From Marinomonas aquimarina (lineage in GTDB: Bacteria > Pseudomonadota > Gammaproteobacteria > Pseudomonadales > Marinomonadaceae), in contig NZ_FLOC01000019.1 of NCBI RefSeq assembly GCF_900089755.1, positions 30,733 through 94,732 of the forward strand: a stretch of DNA of 64,000 nt, read 5' to 3'. Below, piece by piece: positions 52,468-61,447 of the stretch. The notes under the pieces were generated by a model. The model was not told the origin of the DNA and ran no database searches. It saw only the letters and a list, made by a program, of their open reading frames with translations. Both the position numbers and the translations under genes were made by a program. The stretch's first letter is position 1; the number at the start of each line of letters is the position of its first letter.

Positions 52468-53526
52468 TTAGCTCTTCTGCTGCCGTGCATGATACACCGC
52501 AAAGCCACTGCCTTTAAGCAAAGTTTGGTGTTTGCCCAAGGCGGCATCCATCAGCGGTGGGTAGCGTAGGAAATCGTTCGCCACAACAAACAACTCACCG
52601 TTGAGCGTTAGGTGCTTTTTCACATCAATAAAGAAGCGCTCCGCGATGGAGTAATCCGTGCTAATACCAGTATGGAACGGCGGGTTGGTGATCACGTAGT
52701 TATAACGGCCTTTGGCATTGGTCAGGCCATTGGATGCAATGGCAGTTAATGCTTCACTGGCTTGGTTGGCCGCAAAGGTCAATTCGGTGGCCTTCAGCGC
52801 CAACGCCGAATCGTCCAAGGCACTGATGCTGGCTCCTGTTTTCTTATGCAGCCAAATACTGATGATGCCATCACCACAACCAAAATCGAGCAAGCGCGCG
52901 TTTTCTACGCCGCTCATAAAACGATGCTTTGCTAGTTGTTCCAGCAGTAGTGCGGTGCCCTTATCAAGCTTGCCGTGGCCAAATACGCCCGGAATACTGC
53001 ATAGAGTGACCGTCTGCCCCGCTACCTCTTGTTGCCATGAAGTAATCCAGTCTTCGAAAACAAATGGCTTTGCTTCGCCTAGCTTACGGCCACAAAACAA
53101 CAAACAGTGCTTAGCGCTGTCAACTTTGCCGACTTCTTCTAACGGTGTAACAAGGCGCTTCATAGCGGATTTGACGCCGCTTTTGTTGTCACCCACTAAC
53201 CAAACAGAGCCGCCTTGTTTTAGCAGCGGTAAGGTCACGGCGAGTAAATAATCCAACAGTTCTTTGGCTTTTGGCTGATAAATAATCACATGATCAAAAT
53301 CTGACGCCTTAGAGGCATCCCATTGTGCGCCAAAATGCAGAGCGTCTTCACTCATACCGACCCGACCAAGTTGTTCATAGCTGGCGTACGACTGACACCA
53401 AGCAAAGACCTCGGCTGCGCGACTCAGCACGCGAGGATAAGTGTCTTCAGGGTTGGCAAACAGCACCTTGCCGGAGAATTGTGTTTCGTTACGCTCTAGC
53501 AACAAGCTAGGAGGATTAAGAGTCAT
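52468..53526 (-). CDS. rsmC: 16S rRNA (guanine-N2)-methyltransferase
   Basis: 352 residues: a degenerate N-terminal methyltransferase-like half and a catalytic C-terminal half, as in RsmC. The SAM motif is LLDFGCGDGIISIWL, and the catalytic NPPF is at residues 281-284 (YVITNPPFHTG). It methylates G1207 of 16S rRNA in the 30S subunit. Its start overlaps the end of the gamma-glutamylcyclotransferase-like gene by 11 bases and its own ribosome site is weak, so translational coupling is likely. Confidence 0.93.
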   Translation of the reverse strand: MTLNPPSLLLERNETQFSGKVLFANPEDTYPRVLSRAAEVFAWCQSYASYEQLGRVGMSEDALHFGAQWDASKASDFDHVIIYQPKAKELLDYLLAVTLPLLKQGGSVWLVGDNKSGVKSAMKRLVTPLEEVGKVDSAKHCLLFCGRKLGEAKPFVFEDWITSWQQEVAGQTVTLCSIPGVFGHGKLDKGTALLLEQLAKHRFMSGVENARLLDFGCGDGIISIWLHKKTGASISALDDSALALKATELTFAANQASEALTAIASNGLTNAKGRYNYVITNPPFHTGISTDYSIAERFFIDVKKHLTLNGELFVVANDFLRYPPLMDAALGKHQTLLKGSGFAVYHARQQKS

Positions 53527-54115
53527 AAGAAAGAGTTAGCTCATGTAAAGTCAAAGTCGAGACTGGCGCCAACCAAGGGTTGAGCTGCTCAGTCGATAAT
53601 TCGGTTTGCGCTCTTGGATACACAGGGGCAGGGCGATCGTTCACTAAAGGCGACTGCCAGCCGAGTGTGAGTTCAACAAAATCGCGAGCAAAGTGGTCAC
53701 CATGCTCCAAGCACCCAGACAAGATCACATCCACGTAGCTCAGGACGATCGGGTACACCTGACAAGGCGCCACCACCTGTTCCGCGTGGTAGACCCAGTA
53801 GGTACCTTGTGGCAAGGGTTCATCGAGGTAAGGCTGTAGCTGATGTGAGGCAATTTGAGAGCGTTGGTAGCCCTGTTCACGCTCATCGAAAAGAGGGAAC
53901 TGGTCTTCGGCCACTTCAATCAGTACCCCATTACACGCTTTGTCTTCGGCTTTCATCACCGCCACAGAGCTCATGCCGAGGGCTTTCGACATCACCGCCC
54001 AAGAACGTTCATAGCCATGCAGTTTCACGGGCCAGACGCGGCCTGTTTCACCCGTTTTTGCACGACTTTCTGAGCTGATTAGGCTGCCATAGCCAAGGAT
54101 GTAATGGCGACTCAT
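53516..54115 (-). CDS. Gamma-glutamylcyclotransferase-like protein
   Basis: About 199 residues. The start HYILGYGSLI carries the YGSL substrate loop; FDEREQGYQRSQI contains the conserved Glu region of the GGCT fold. These enzymes release 5-oxoproline from gamma-glutamyl peptides, or act on gamma-glutamylamines; which applies is unclear. The ATG at 54115 is chosen because CAGGAGG lies before it; the open frame to 54142 adds no conserved sequence. First gene of a pair with rsmC. Confidence 0.85.
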   Translation of the reverse strand: MSRHYILGYGSLISSESRAKTGETGRVWPVKLHGYERSWAVMSKALGMSSVAVMKAEDKACNGVLIEVAEDQFPLFDEREQGYQRSQIASHQLQPYLDEPLPQGTYWVYHAEQVVAPCQVYPIVLSYVDVILSGCLEHGDHFARDFVELTLGWQSPLVNDRPAPVYPRAQTELSTEQLNPWLAPVSTLTLHELTLSYDS

Positions 54116-54221
54116 GAACCCTCCTGTAGACGGGATAAGCAAGAATGATTTTCAAGTCGCCATAATAACGTGCCGCAAGGGCGGAGGCTAGATTATTAGC
54201 GTAACCTAGCCTTGCAGTCGC

Positions 54222-54803
54222 TTAATGGTGAGCGTGATGTTCGCCCTTCTCCATTTTTTCTTGTGCATGCCCGTGGGCTTTCTTGCCGTGCGCCATATTA
54301 GAGTGATCCATCTCACCGTGGTGCATATTTGAGTGGTCCATTGCCTTCATTGGCGTGTATTTAGCCATCTCTTCTGGGGATAGCACTGGCGCTTGCATTG
54401 GAATGCGCTCACCGTTTTTCATCACCAAGGTGAAATCCACTTGATCACCCGCCTGTAGCGGTTTCGATAAGCCAATCAACATAATATGGTAGCCACCCGG
54501 CTTCAACATCGCCTGACCATGTGCCGGAACAACGATTTGCGCCACACGATTCATGACCATGGTTTCACCCTGCATTTTACTCACGTGGACTTCCACGGTA
54601 TCTGCCGCCGCGCTCTCAACATCGACCAAGAAACGCTCTTGATCAGAATGGTTGACTAGGGTGACATAAGCACCGCTTGCAGGGGCACCCGGAGGCATAG
54701 CACGCACAGCAGGGTCAACGACTTCAAGAGAGGCAGCCAGCGCTAGAGTGGATGTTGCGGCGGCCAGCGTAAGCGCCAGTTTGGAAAACATACGAATAGA
54801 CAT
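54222..54803 (-). CDS. Copper chaperone PCu(A)C with His/Met-rich tail
   Basis: 193 residues. A signal peptide (residues 1-23, ending LALA) precedes a periplasmic PCuAC domain; VEVHVSKMQ, VMNRV and KPGGYHIMLIG supply the His and Met copper ligands of the H(M)x10Mx21HxM pattern. The last 40 residues repeat DHSNMHHGE and DHSNMAHGK and end in a His-rich run, adding many extra ligands. Such proteins pass Cu(I) to cytochrome oxidase or scavenge copper. AAGGTG precedes the ATG. The DUF2946 gene is 53 bases upstream on the same strand. Confidence 0.93.
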   Translation of the reverse strand: MSIRMFSKLALTLAAATSTLALAASLEVVDPAVRAMPPGAPASGAYVTLVNHSDQERFLVDVESAAADTVEVHVSKMQGETMVMNRVAQIVVPAHGQAMLKPGGYHIMLIGLSKPLQAGDQVDFTLVMKNGERIPMQAPVLSPEEMAKYTPMKAMDHSNMHHGEMDHSNMAHGKKAHGHAQEKMEKGEHHAHH

Positions 54804-54856
54804 AAAAACACCTTACTAACAAAAAGATCATCAAAAACTTCAATTATATCGTCGAG

Positions 54857-55255
54857 TTAGGCCAAGGTGAGTGGCGGTGCACGGGGGGAATAATGAGCAG
54901 CGAAAGTCGCCATAACGTGCCCATTAACAGGGATTGCCCAGCGCACTGGCGCAAAATTCGTCATCGACAGCGCAAAGTCTGTCGCAATAATAGAAAGGTG
55001 ATCAACATTCAAACCACATTTGCAGCTCGCATGCAGCTGACCAATATGATCCTTAACGTTGCTATCGGAGAATTCGGAGAGTGGTACTGTGACGAACTGG
55101 ACGCCGTTCATCAAACTGCACACGCGCAAGACCACGTAATCATCTTGCAGCACGGGTTGCGTCGGCACCACCAGAGGGCCAAGCAAGGACAGCATCCAGG
55201 CGAATAATACCCAGCGTCCTGATTTACGCAAACGAGCAGCTAATGTTGTCGACAT
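54857..55255 (-). CDS. DUF2946-like protein in copper operon
   Basis: About 132 residues with a hydrophobic N-terminal segment (WVLFAWMLSLLGPLVVP) that may be a signal anchor. It has the DUF2946 pattern of Cys/His pairs (HASCKCG; later a His near the C-terminus) and ends SPRAPPLTLA. Members often lie beside PCuAC, TonB-receptor or other copper genes. The ATG at 55255 is used since the extra upstream codons lack support. Metal binding is plausible but not shown. Confidence 0.75.
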   Translation of the reverse strand: MSTTLAARLRKSGRWVLFAWMLSLLGPLVVPTQPVLQDDYVVLRVCSLMNGVQFVTVPLSEFSDSNVKDHIGQLHASCKCGLNVDHLSIIATDFALSMTNFAPVRWAIPVNGHVMATFAAHYSPRAPPLTLA

Positions 55256-55372
55256 GATCTTACCGCTGAAAAGAGTGGCCTTATTGTAGAGAAAGTGACC
55301 ACAAAAGCATAGAACGAGGACAACGAAGCGCCATCTTGGCACGCCCCTGTGTGCTTAGGTGCTCGGCCAGAG

Positions 55373-55789
55373 TTACTCGTCCAGCAGCTTACCCATGCTG
55401 ATGCGCTCTTCTACTTGAAACCCTAGTGACTCATAAAAGGCCACCAATTCGGGGTTATTGACTTCTCGGACTTGTAGATTGACCTTAATACAGCCGAGCG
55501 ACTTCAGCGTTTCAAATGCGCTCTGAATCAGATCCGCGCCAATGTGTTTACGGCGATGGTCTGGATGCACCGCCACCGCATACAACCAGCCGCGATGGCC
55601 GTCGTAACCTAGCATGCAGGCTCCGACTAATTGCCCCTCGTCCCAAGCGACCAAAATTAAGTCGTCCACATCAAGCTTGGTTGGCAGCATCGATCTGGGA
55701 GCATTGTGCGAAGGATCGTCTGGGAACACCATTTCCCAAAGCTCAACAAGCGGTTCCAAATCAATTGGTTGTACCCTTCTTATTGTCAT
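55373..55789 (-). CDS. ypeA: GNAT-family N-acetyltransferase, YpeA type
   Basis: 138 residues, a single GNAT domain. LYAVAVHPDHRRKHIGADLIQSAFE contains the acetyl-CoA-binding RRxxIGxxL variant, and NPELVAFYESLGF is the conserved C-terminal motif. Size and the opening MTIRRVQPIDLEPLVELW match YpeA. It transfers an acetyl group from acetyl-CoA to an unknown amine. It lies downstream of an intergenic region shared with the next plus-strand gene. Confidence 0.87.
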   Translation of the reverse strand: MTIRRVQPIDLEPLVELWEMVFPDDPSHNAPRSMLPTKLDVDDLILVAWDEGQLVGACMLGYDGHRGWLYAVAVHPDHRRKHIGADLIQSAFETLKSLGCIKVNLQVREVNNPELVAFYESLGFQVEERISMGKLLDE

Positions 55790-55984
55790 AACATCTTCTC
55801 CTATGAGTACACCTGGTTCTCTTCAATATATACAAAAGCAACCCATATGCCCATCATGACGGGCAAAATGCGCTTCTCTATGCGACTAAAATCTAGATTG
55901 CTCCGAACTCTTCCCTGCCCTCGTGGTCTGTAACAGGGTAAAATACGTACAAGCTAAAAAAACCGATCAAAAGAACCGCAACCT

Positions 55985-56473
55985 ATGAAAGCTTTCAGCA
56001 AATTTGAGCTGCTATTTTACGCTGGTGCATTTGTCTCAGTGTTTGGTGTGGCAGCCATTGTCAAAATGATCCACTCAGAAGATCCACTGCCAGAGGCACT
56101 CGGTCCATGCAGCCTCGACACCGGCTTGTGCACCTTACAAGAAACCCCAGAGCGGTTTAACGGCGCCACCGTCCAATTTGAGGATGGCATTCGTCTTAAT
56201 CGCCGCATCAGCACCACGTTGGAGCTTCCCAAAGCGGTTCAGAATGCGCAAGAGGTGACACTCGTCTTGGAAGGCCGCGATATGTACCTTGGTGTGTATG
56301 AATACCCTCTGAGTAAACGCCCAGACAATACTTGGCACAGCCAAGTCGTGGTACCACTGTGTACAGACGATCGCATGCAATGGGTGCTCAAAGTGAAGAT
56401 GAAGGACGCGATGGGGCGTGCTAAAGAATGGGGCTATCTGTTCGACATCGACAACCCCAATGAGGCTCTTTAA
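55985..56473 (+). CDS. Membrane-anchored hypothetical protein
   Basis: 162 residues. One N-terminal membrane segment (LLFYAGAFVSVFGVAAIVKM, about 9-28) is followed by a beta-rich domain that should face the periplasm. CSLDTGLCTL carries two cysteines six residues apart that could form a disulfide. The domain resembles FixH-like or immunoglobulin-like folds only loosely (QVVVPLCTDDRMQWVLKVKMK). No family was recognised. A weak ribosome site precedes the ATG; a strong terminator follows. Confidence 0.7.
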   Translation: MKAFSKFELLFYAGAFVSVFGVAAIVKMIHSEDPLPEALGPCSLDTGLCTLQETPERFNGATVQFEDGIRLNRRISTTLELPKAVQNAQEVTLVLEGRDMYLGVYEYPLSKRPDNTWHSQVVVPLCTDDRMQWVLKVKMKDAMGRAKEWGYLFDIDNPNEAL

Positions 56474-56481
56474 GAGACATT

Positions 56482-56513
56482 AAAAAAGCTAGCTCACTCG
56501 GGCTAGCTTTTTT
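56482..56513. terminator. Bidirectional terminator
   Basis: AAAAAAGCTAGC pairs with GCTAGCTTTTTT around TCACTCGG. It sits between two convergent genes. Confidence 0.92.
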
Positions 56514-56529
56514 AATGGTGACCTGTAAT

Positions 56530-57042
56530 TTACATAGGGAACTTCAGGCCAAAGCTGGCCACGCCAAAGTTACTGAAGCGTTCATAGGAAAGCTCTGCAG
56601 CCACCCCCGGATAGAACTCAAACCCAGCGCCCGCACCAATACCAAAGTCCGAATCAGAGCCAATGTCGATCCCGGATGAGGCTTCAAGGCTGCGATAGGC
56701 GTAAGAAGGGCTAGCATAGACATAGAAGGAATCGGTCACGTCCAGCTGCGCCTTGACGGATATCGCCGCAAAGTACTCAAGCTTAACTTCGCCCAGCACA
56801 ACTTTATCGTCTTTCACCCCAGCCCCTAAGCGCAATTCAGGTACCAACGAGAATTGGTCCGTGACATTGTGCTGAGACGCAATCGAGCCGACCAGCGCCC
56901 CCACGGTCACATCGACATCATCCTCCGACAGACTAACATAGCTTAAGCCACCGATCAGGTTATCGGATGGCGCGTAATAGTTTGCGGCTGAAACACTGGC
57001 AGCCGTCATAGTCAAAATAACACCAGCAAGCACTTTCTTCAT
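56530..57042 (-). CDS. Small outer-membrane beta-barrel protein
   Basis: About 170 residues. The signal peptide MKKVLAGVILTMTAASVSA is cut before ANYYAP. The mature chain has alternating strands, VSLSEDDVDVTVGALVGS to YVYASPSYAYRSLEA, and GFEFYPGVAAELSYERFSN near the end, with a terminal FPM; this is the OmpA/OmpW-like small barrel layout. The start at 57042 follows AAGGGAATCGAT. Function unknown. Confidence 0.82.
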   Translation of the reverse strand: MKKVLAGVILTMTAASVSAANYYAPSDNLIGGLSYVSLSEDDVDVTVGALVGSIASQHNVTDQFSLVPELRLGAGVKDDKVVLGEVKLEYFAAISVKAQLDVTDSFYVYASPSYAYRSLEASSGIDIGSDSDFGIGAGAGFEFYPGVAAELSYERFSNFGVASFGLKFPM

Positions 57043-57198
57043 ATCGATTCCCTTTATCAAGTCTTCAATTAGATTCCGCCTGGAAGCAACCAGTTACCTT
57101 TTATTTAAGATAGTAGAAACTCTCAATAAAACGAGTTCTTAAAAGAAATAGCTCTGGGATAAATGACTTAGCGGGCACAACAGATACCCTACATGGGC

Positions 57199-57927
57199 TT
57201 ACAATACAGCACCAATAAACTGCTTTAGCTCTTCCGTCTGCGGCTCAGACAGCAGCTTTTTCGAGTTGCCTTCTTCCCAGACCTTGCCTTGATGCATAAA
57301 CACAACACGGTCCCCCACATCACGTGCAAAGTTCATTTCATGGGTGACGAGGATTAATGTCATGCCCTCGGCCGCCAATTGCTCCAGCACTTTTAACACA
57401 TCACCAACCAGTTCTGGATCGAGTGCGGAAGTGATTTCATCACACAACAAGACTTTCGGGTTCATCGCTAATGCCCGCGCAATCGCAACCCGCTGTTGTT
57501 GTCCACCGGACAGTTTTTCTGGGTAACGATCAAACTTATCCCCAAGGCCGACTTTTTCCAGCATAGCACGGGCGGTTTTCTCCGCCTCTTGCTTGGATTT
57601 TTTCAACACGATGGTCGGTGCCAGCATGATGTTCTCCCCTACCGTAAGGTGTGGAAAGAGATTAAAACTTTGGAAAATCATGCCGACGCTCAAAGCCAAA
57701 CGACGAACTTGGATGTCTTCAGAAGTCACTTCTTTATCATCGACGGCAATTCCCCCTTGTTGATAGGCTTCTAAGCCATTGATACAGCGCAGCAAGGTAC
57801 TTTTTCCCGAACCACTCTTACCAATGATCGACACCACTTCCCCTACTTTAATATTAAGATCAATGCCTTTGAGCACATGGAAGTCGCCATAATATTTATG
57901 GACTTGATCAAGCTTAACGAGCGACAT
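57199..57927 (-). CDS. Polar amino acid ABC transporter ATPase
   Basis: About 242 residues, GlnQ/HisP type. Walker A is GKSGSGKSTLLR (about 36-47), the signature is LSGGQQQRVAIARAL, Walker B is VLLCDEITSAL, and the His switch is LVTHEMNFARDVG. The ATG at 57927 is chosen since GGAG lies before it; the frame upstream runs into the permease gene. It overlaps the permease stop by 14 bases. Last gene of a four-gene operon (binding protein, two permeases, ATPase). Confidence 0.95.
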   Translation of the reverse strand: MSLVKLDQVHKYYGDFHVLKGIDLNIKVGEVVSIIGKSGSGKSTLLRCINGLEAYQQGGIAVDDKEVTSEDIQVRRLALSVGMIFQSFNLFPHLTVGENIMLAPTIVLKKSKQEAEKTARAMLEKVGLGDKFDRYPEKLSGGQQQRVAIARALAMNPKVLLCDEITSALDPELVGDVLKVLEQLAAEGMTLILVTHEMNFARDVGDRVVFMHQGKVWEEGNSKKLLSEPQTEELKQFIGAVL

Positions 57928-58564
57928 GATATTTCTTCTCCAAATACTTACTGCACAAAGACAGTGGGTAACACAACGCAAAGTAAATGAGTGCCACAAA
58001 GGCAAACACTTTAAATGGCTCAAAGGTGGCATTGTTGAGCATGGTGCCGGCTTTAGTCAGTTCGACAAAGCCAATCACTGATGCTAAGGCCGTGCCTTTC
58101 ACGACTTGCACCGAAAAGCCCACGGTCGGCGCAAACGCGACTTTCGTCGCTTGTGGCAGGATCACATGACGTAATGTTTGTAGAAAATTCAGTCCGAGTA
58201 CACGGCTCGCTTCCCACTGTCCCTTAGGCAGGGTATCAATACAACCACGCCAGATTTCCACCAGAAAGGCACTGGTAAACAGCGTTAAAGACAAAATCGC
58301 AGCGCCCCACGCAGAGATCTCATAGCCGATCATGGATAAACCAAAAAAGCAGAGAAACATCTGCATTAACAACGGCGTACCTTGAAACAGCTCCACATAA
58401 ACCCTGACGATACGCATCACGACCACATTGCGCGTTAAACGCATCGCTGTCAGGGTCAGTGCTACCACGGTGCCGCCGATAAATGCAGCGATGGAAAGTA
58501 GCAGGGTCCATTGGGCCGCAAGCAACAGGTTGCGCAAGATATCCCAGTTAGAAAATTCAATCAT
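57914..58564 (-). CDS. Polar amino acid ABC transporter permease 2
   Basis: 216 residues with about five membrane helices. The EAA-loop region reads GQWEASRVLGLNFLQTLRHVILPQA, which contacts the ATPase. ELFQGTPLLMQMFLCFFGL is the conserved HisM/GltK-type motif. It overlaps the preceding permease by 4 bases (ATGA) and the ATPase by 14, so the operon is tightly coupled. Confidence 0.94.
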   Translation of the reverse strand: MIEFSNWDILRNLLLAAQWTLLLSIAAFIGGTVVALTLTAMRLTRNVVVMRIVRVYVELFQGTPLLMQMFLCFFGLSMIGYEISAWGAAILSLTLFTSAFLVEIWRGCIDTLPKGQWEASRVLGLNFLQTLRHVILPQATKVAFAPTVGFSVQVVKGTALASVIGFVELTKAGTMLNNATFEPFKVFAFVALIYFALCYPLSLCSKYLEKKYHVAR

Positions 58565-59223
58565 GATGCCTCCCGGAAGGCGAACAGTCGCTTGCCAATA
58601 AGAACAAAGACATATCGCATCAACATGGCCAAGCCTAAGTACATCAAGGCTGTCACGACATAGCTTTCAAAAGCGCGAAAGTTACGCGATTGCACCAAGT
58701 TTGCGGCGTAGGTGAGATCCTGCACTGAGATCTGAGATAAGACCGCCGACCCCAGCATGACAATGATGCATTGGCTGGTCAGTGCCGGATAGATTTTTTC
58801 AAAGGCAGGGGTAAACACCACACGTAATAAGGTTTGACGGAAGTTTAAGCCTAATACCTTCGCGGCTTCCCATTGGCCCTTGGAGATATTGCTCAGGCCA
58901 GCACGGATAATCTCGGTGCTGTAGGCCCCAAGGTTAATGGTTAGGGCGATGATGCTGGCTTGCCATGACGTCAGAATCAGCCCTACCGCCGGTAGGCCAA
59001 AAAAGATAAAGAATAACTGCACAATAAAGGGGGTATTACGGATCAGCTCCACATACGCCGCCACCGTTCGCTGGCTGGTGCCATTACCATATTGTCGGAT
59101 GGCTGCGCAGGTGGTTCCAACTAAGACCCCCAAAGCAGTGGTCAGGACAGTTAGCTCCATGGTGGTCATTAGACCACTAAGAAACACGTCCGTATAAGGT
59201 AAAAGATCTGAGAAATTCAGCAT
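58561..59223 (-). CDS. Polar amino acid ABC transporter permease 1
   Basis: 220 residues with about five membrane helices. The EAA-loop is GQWEAAKVLGLNFRQTLLRVVFTPAFEK. ELIRNTPFIVQLFFIFFGLP is the family motif. It follows the binding-protein gene by 9 bases. Together with permease 2 it forms the heterodimeric channel for an amino acid across the inner membrane. Confidence 0.94.
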   Translation of the reverse strand: MLNFSDLLPYTDVFLSGLMTTMELTVLTTALGVLVGTTCAAIRQYGNGTSQRTVAAYVELIRNTPFIVQLFFIFFGLPAVGLILTSWQASIIALTINLGAYSTEIIRAGLSNISKGQWEAAKVLGLNFRQTLLRVVFTPAFEKIYPALTSQCIIVMLGSAVLSQISVQDLTYAANLVQSRNFRAFESYVVTALMYLGLAMLMRYVFVLIGKRLFAFREAS

Positions 59224-59232
59224 GGCTTTACC

Positions 59233-60027
59233 CTACGCTCCGAAGCCTTGCGGCAGCGGCGCTTTCAACCATTTTAATGAGATCTCATTCAGCTTGCCTT
59301 CAGCTAAGGCCTTAGCGACGATGGCATTTACCTCAGCCTGAAGGGCCGCTTCGCCCTTCGCCATGCCGATGTAACAAGGCGAATCTTTGAGCATAAACTT
59401 CGCTTCTGGGGCACGCGCTGGGCGGCGCTTAGAGATTTCCGTTGCCACCAAATTACCCGTTGCAATCAGGTTCACTTGGCCAGAGAGGTAAGCGGTTAAG
59501 GTGGTGTTGTTGTCTTCAAAACGTTGAATGGTGACATCGCTCGGCGCGCTTTTCTCAAGCTCTAAATCTTCTACCGAGCCACGGGTCACCCCCACGGTCT
59601 GACCAGAGAGGTCTTGTAGTGCCCCTACCGCAATGCTTTGCTCACCAAACACTCCTAAGAAAAACGGCGCGTAAGACGTTGAAAAGTCGATGGCTTTTTC
59701 ACGCTCTGGGTTTTTACCTAAACTTGAAATGACTAAATCCACTTTATTGGTCTGCAAATAAGGTATACGGTTGGCACTGGTGACAGGCACAATCGTCAGC
59801 TCCACGCCCATTTGCTCGGCAATATAATTGGCCATGTCGACATCAATGCCTTGTGGCTTCAGATCCGCCCCAACCGAACCAAACGGCGGGAAGTCTTGCG
59901 GGACCGCGATACGAATTTCATCGCGAGCCTTGATATCCGTTAATACGTCCGCCATGGCGGAGACCGCTGTTCCTAGGCAGGCCGTTGCCAGTAGTGTTTT
60001 TCCAAGCAGTTGCTTTAGTGCTTTCAT
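59233..60027 (-). CDS. Amino acid ABC transporter substrate-binding protein
   Basis: 264 residues. The signal peptide LLGKTLLATACLGTAVSAMA precedes DVLTDIKARDEIRIAVPQDF. GIDVDMANYIAEQMGVELTIVP and NKVDLVISSLGKNPEREKAIDFS are the family 3 solute-binding signatures. It binds an amino acid in the periplasm and gives it to the permeases; the residue bound is not clear. First gene of the operon, divergent from a LysR gene. Confidence 0.93.
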   Translation of the reverse strand: MKALKQLLGKTLLATACLGTAVSAMADVLTDIKARDEIRIAVPQDFPPFGSVGADLKPQGIDVDMANYIAEQMGVELTIVPVTSANRIPYLQTNKVDLVISSLGKNPEREKAIDFSTSYAPFFLGVFGEQSIAVGALQDLSGQTVGVTRGSVEDLELEKSAPSDVTIQRFEDNNTTLTAYLSGQVNLIATGNLVATEISKRRPARAPEAKFMLKDSPCYIGMAKGEAALQAEVNAIVAKALAEGKLNEISLKWLKAPLPQGFGA

Positions 60028-60370
60028 AGTTTAGGTTGCCTCATGTGACTTTATGATAGTTGTGAAACACATATTGCAACCCTCATGCCAATATGAAACA
60101 AAAGTTTCTAAGCTAGCGAAAGCTGGTCGAAATGTTGCCAATCTCTCACTATGTATGCCGTACAACCCTCCTACGCGCTTACTGCGAACCAATCCAAACG
60201 CACCATATCAATGCTTTTCCCAAAGGCATCGCACCAAACTCAACCCAAACCTCAGGTCAGTAAACTGCCATAAACGACTGAAGTCACTTTTAGTCACGCG
60301 AACATTGTTTTTATTTCATTTTGAGTGCTAATCTTTCGAATTATTAATTAATTTTTCCGTATAGGTAACA
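60028..60370. other. Divergent region between the ABC operon and LysR gene
   Basis: 343 bp without a supported gene. A 14-base inverted repeat GAAAC-AAAA-GTTTC lies at 60095-60108, close to the ABC operon promoter, and could be part of a regulator site. AT-rich sequence with ATTTATTTCATTTT-like tracts precedes the LysR start. Confidence 0.4.
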
Positions 60371-61255
60371 ATGTTCCATTGGGAAGGCATCGCCGAATTC
60401 GTCACCGTCGCCGATGAAGCCAGTTTTACTGGCGCGGCCAAAATCTTAGACATCTCCACTGCGCAAGTAAGCCGCAAGATCACAGCGCTCGAACAACGTC
60501 TCGGCACTAAACTGGTGTTGCGTACCACACGCCATGTGTCACTCACAGACGTGGGCGTGATTTATTATCAGCATTGCAAGCAACTGCTGGCAGGTCTTGA
60601 ACAAGCCGATCAAGCGGTGATTGACATGTCAGGAGTCTTAACTGGGCACATCAAGGTCACCGCTGCCATTAACTATGGCGAAAAGAAGATCGCCCCCTTG
60701 GTGAACGACTTTATGCGTCAGCACGAACAACTCACTGTAGACTTAGTGCTCAGTAATGAACGTTTTGATTTGCTGCGCGATGGCTTTGACCTAGCCATTC
60801 GCCTCGGCAAATTAGAGGACTCTAGTATGGTTGCACGTAAACTCGATACGCGAGTACAGCATCTGTGTGCGTCACCGGACTATCTTGCCAAACATGGTAC
60901 TCCCACCCAACTGGCGCAGCTGCAACATCACAACTGTTTACTGGGCAGCACCGACTACTGGCGCTTTTGTCATGACGGCAAACACCATAAGCTGCACCCC
61001 AAAGGCTCCATCTCTTGCAATAATGGCAATGCCCTGCTTGATGCAACCCTGAAAGGAATGGGGCTGGCTCAATTACCCGATTACTACGTTTTGCCCCACC
61101 TAGAGTCCGGTGAGTTGGTCACCGTATTAGATGACTACCGCGAGCCTGAAGATGGCATTTGGGCCGTCTATCCTCACAGCCAGTATCCTTCACCGAAGGT
61201 CACCAAGCTGGTCGAGTTTCTGCGCGAGGAAATCCCTAAAAGTCATTTAAAATAA
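60371..61255 (+). CDS. LysR-family regulator of the divergent ABC operon
   Basis: 294 residues. The winged helix reads FTGAAKILDISTAQVSRKITALEQRLG, then a CrgA-like effector domain (LDTRVQHLCASPDYLA). Proteins of this subgroup often act on divergent genes. The weak start context (GTAACA) is the only one available. It probably controls the amino acid ABC operon on the opposite strand. Confidence 0.9.
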   Translation: MFHWEGIAEFVTVADEASFTGAAKILDISTAQVSRKITALEQRLGTKLVLRTTRHVSLTDVGVIYYQHCKQLLAGLEQADQAVIDMSGVLTGHIKVTAAINYGEKKIAPLVNDFMRQHEQLTVDLVLSNERFDLLRDGFDLAIRLGKLEDSSMVARKLDTRVQHLCASPDYLAKHGTPTQLAQLQHHNCLLGSTDYWRFCHDGKHHKLHPKGSISCNNGNALLDATLKGMGLAQLPDYYVLPHLESGELVTVLDDYREPEDGIWAVYPHSQYPSPKVTKLVEFLREEIPKSHLK

Positions 61256-61447
61256 GGACTCCCACTGCTCTACCTGCCCTGCTCAGCCAGCTTTGAAAGA
61301 GGTTGGCGTATTAGTATAAAAGGCTGCCTGATGCGCTAGGCAGCCTACCGAGACAGCAATTTTGCTTGAAACATCTGTTTCAGTTGGCACGGGCACTGCT
61401 TTCATTTACCGTATACCCATTAGATTTATTTGAAGGCTGTAAACACT

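Noticed and set aside
57928..58032. N-terminal extension of the ABC ATPase
   Set aside because: It lies wholly inside the permease gene and adds non-homologous sequence; GGAG marks the ATG at 57927.
60053..60331. 92-codon frame between the ABC operon and the LysR gene
   Set aside because: No ribosome site or conserved motif, and it fills the divergent promoter region.
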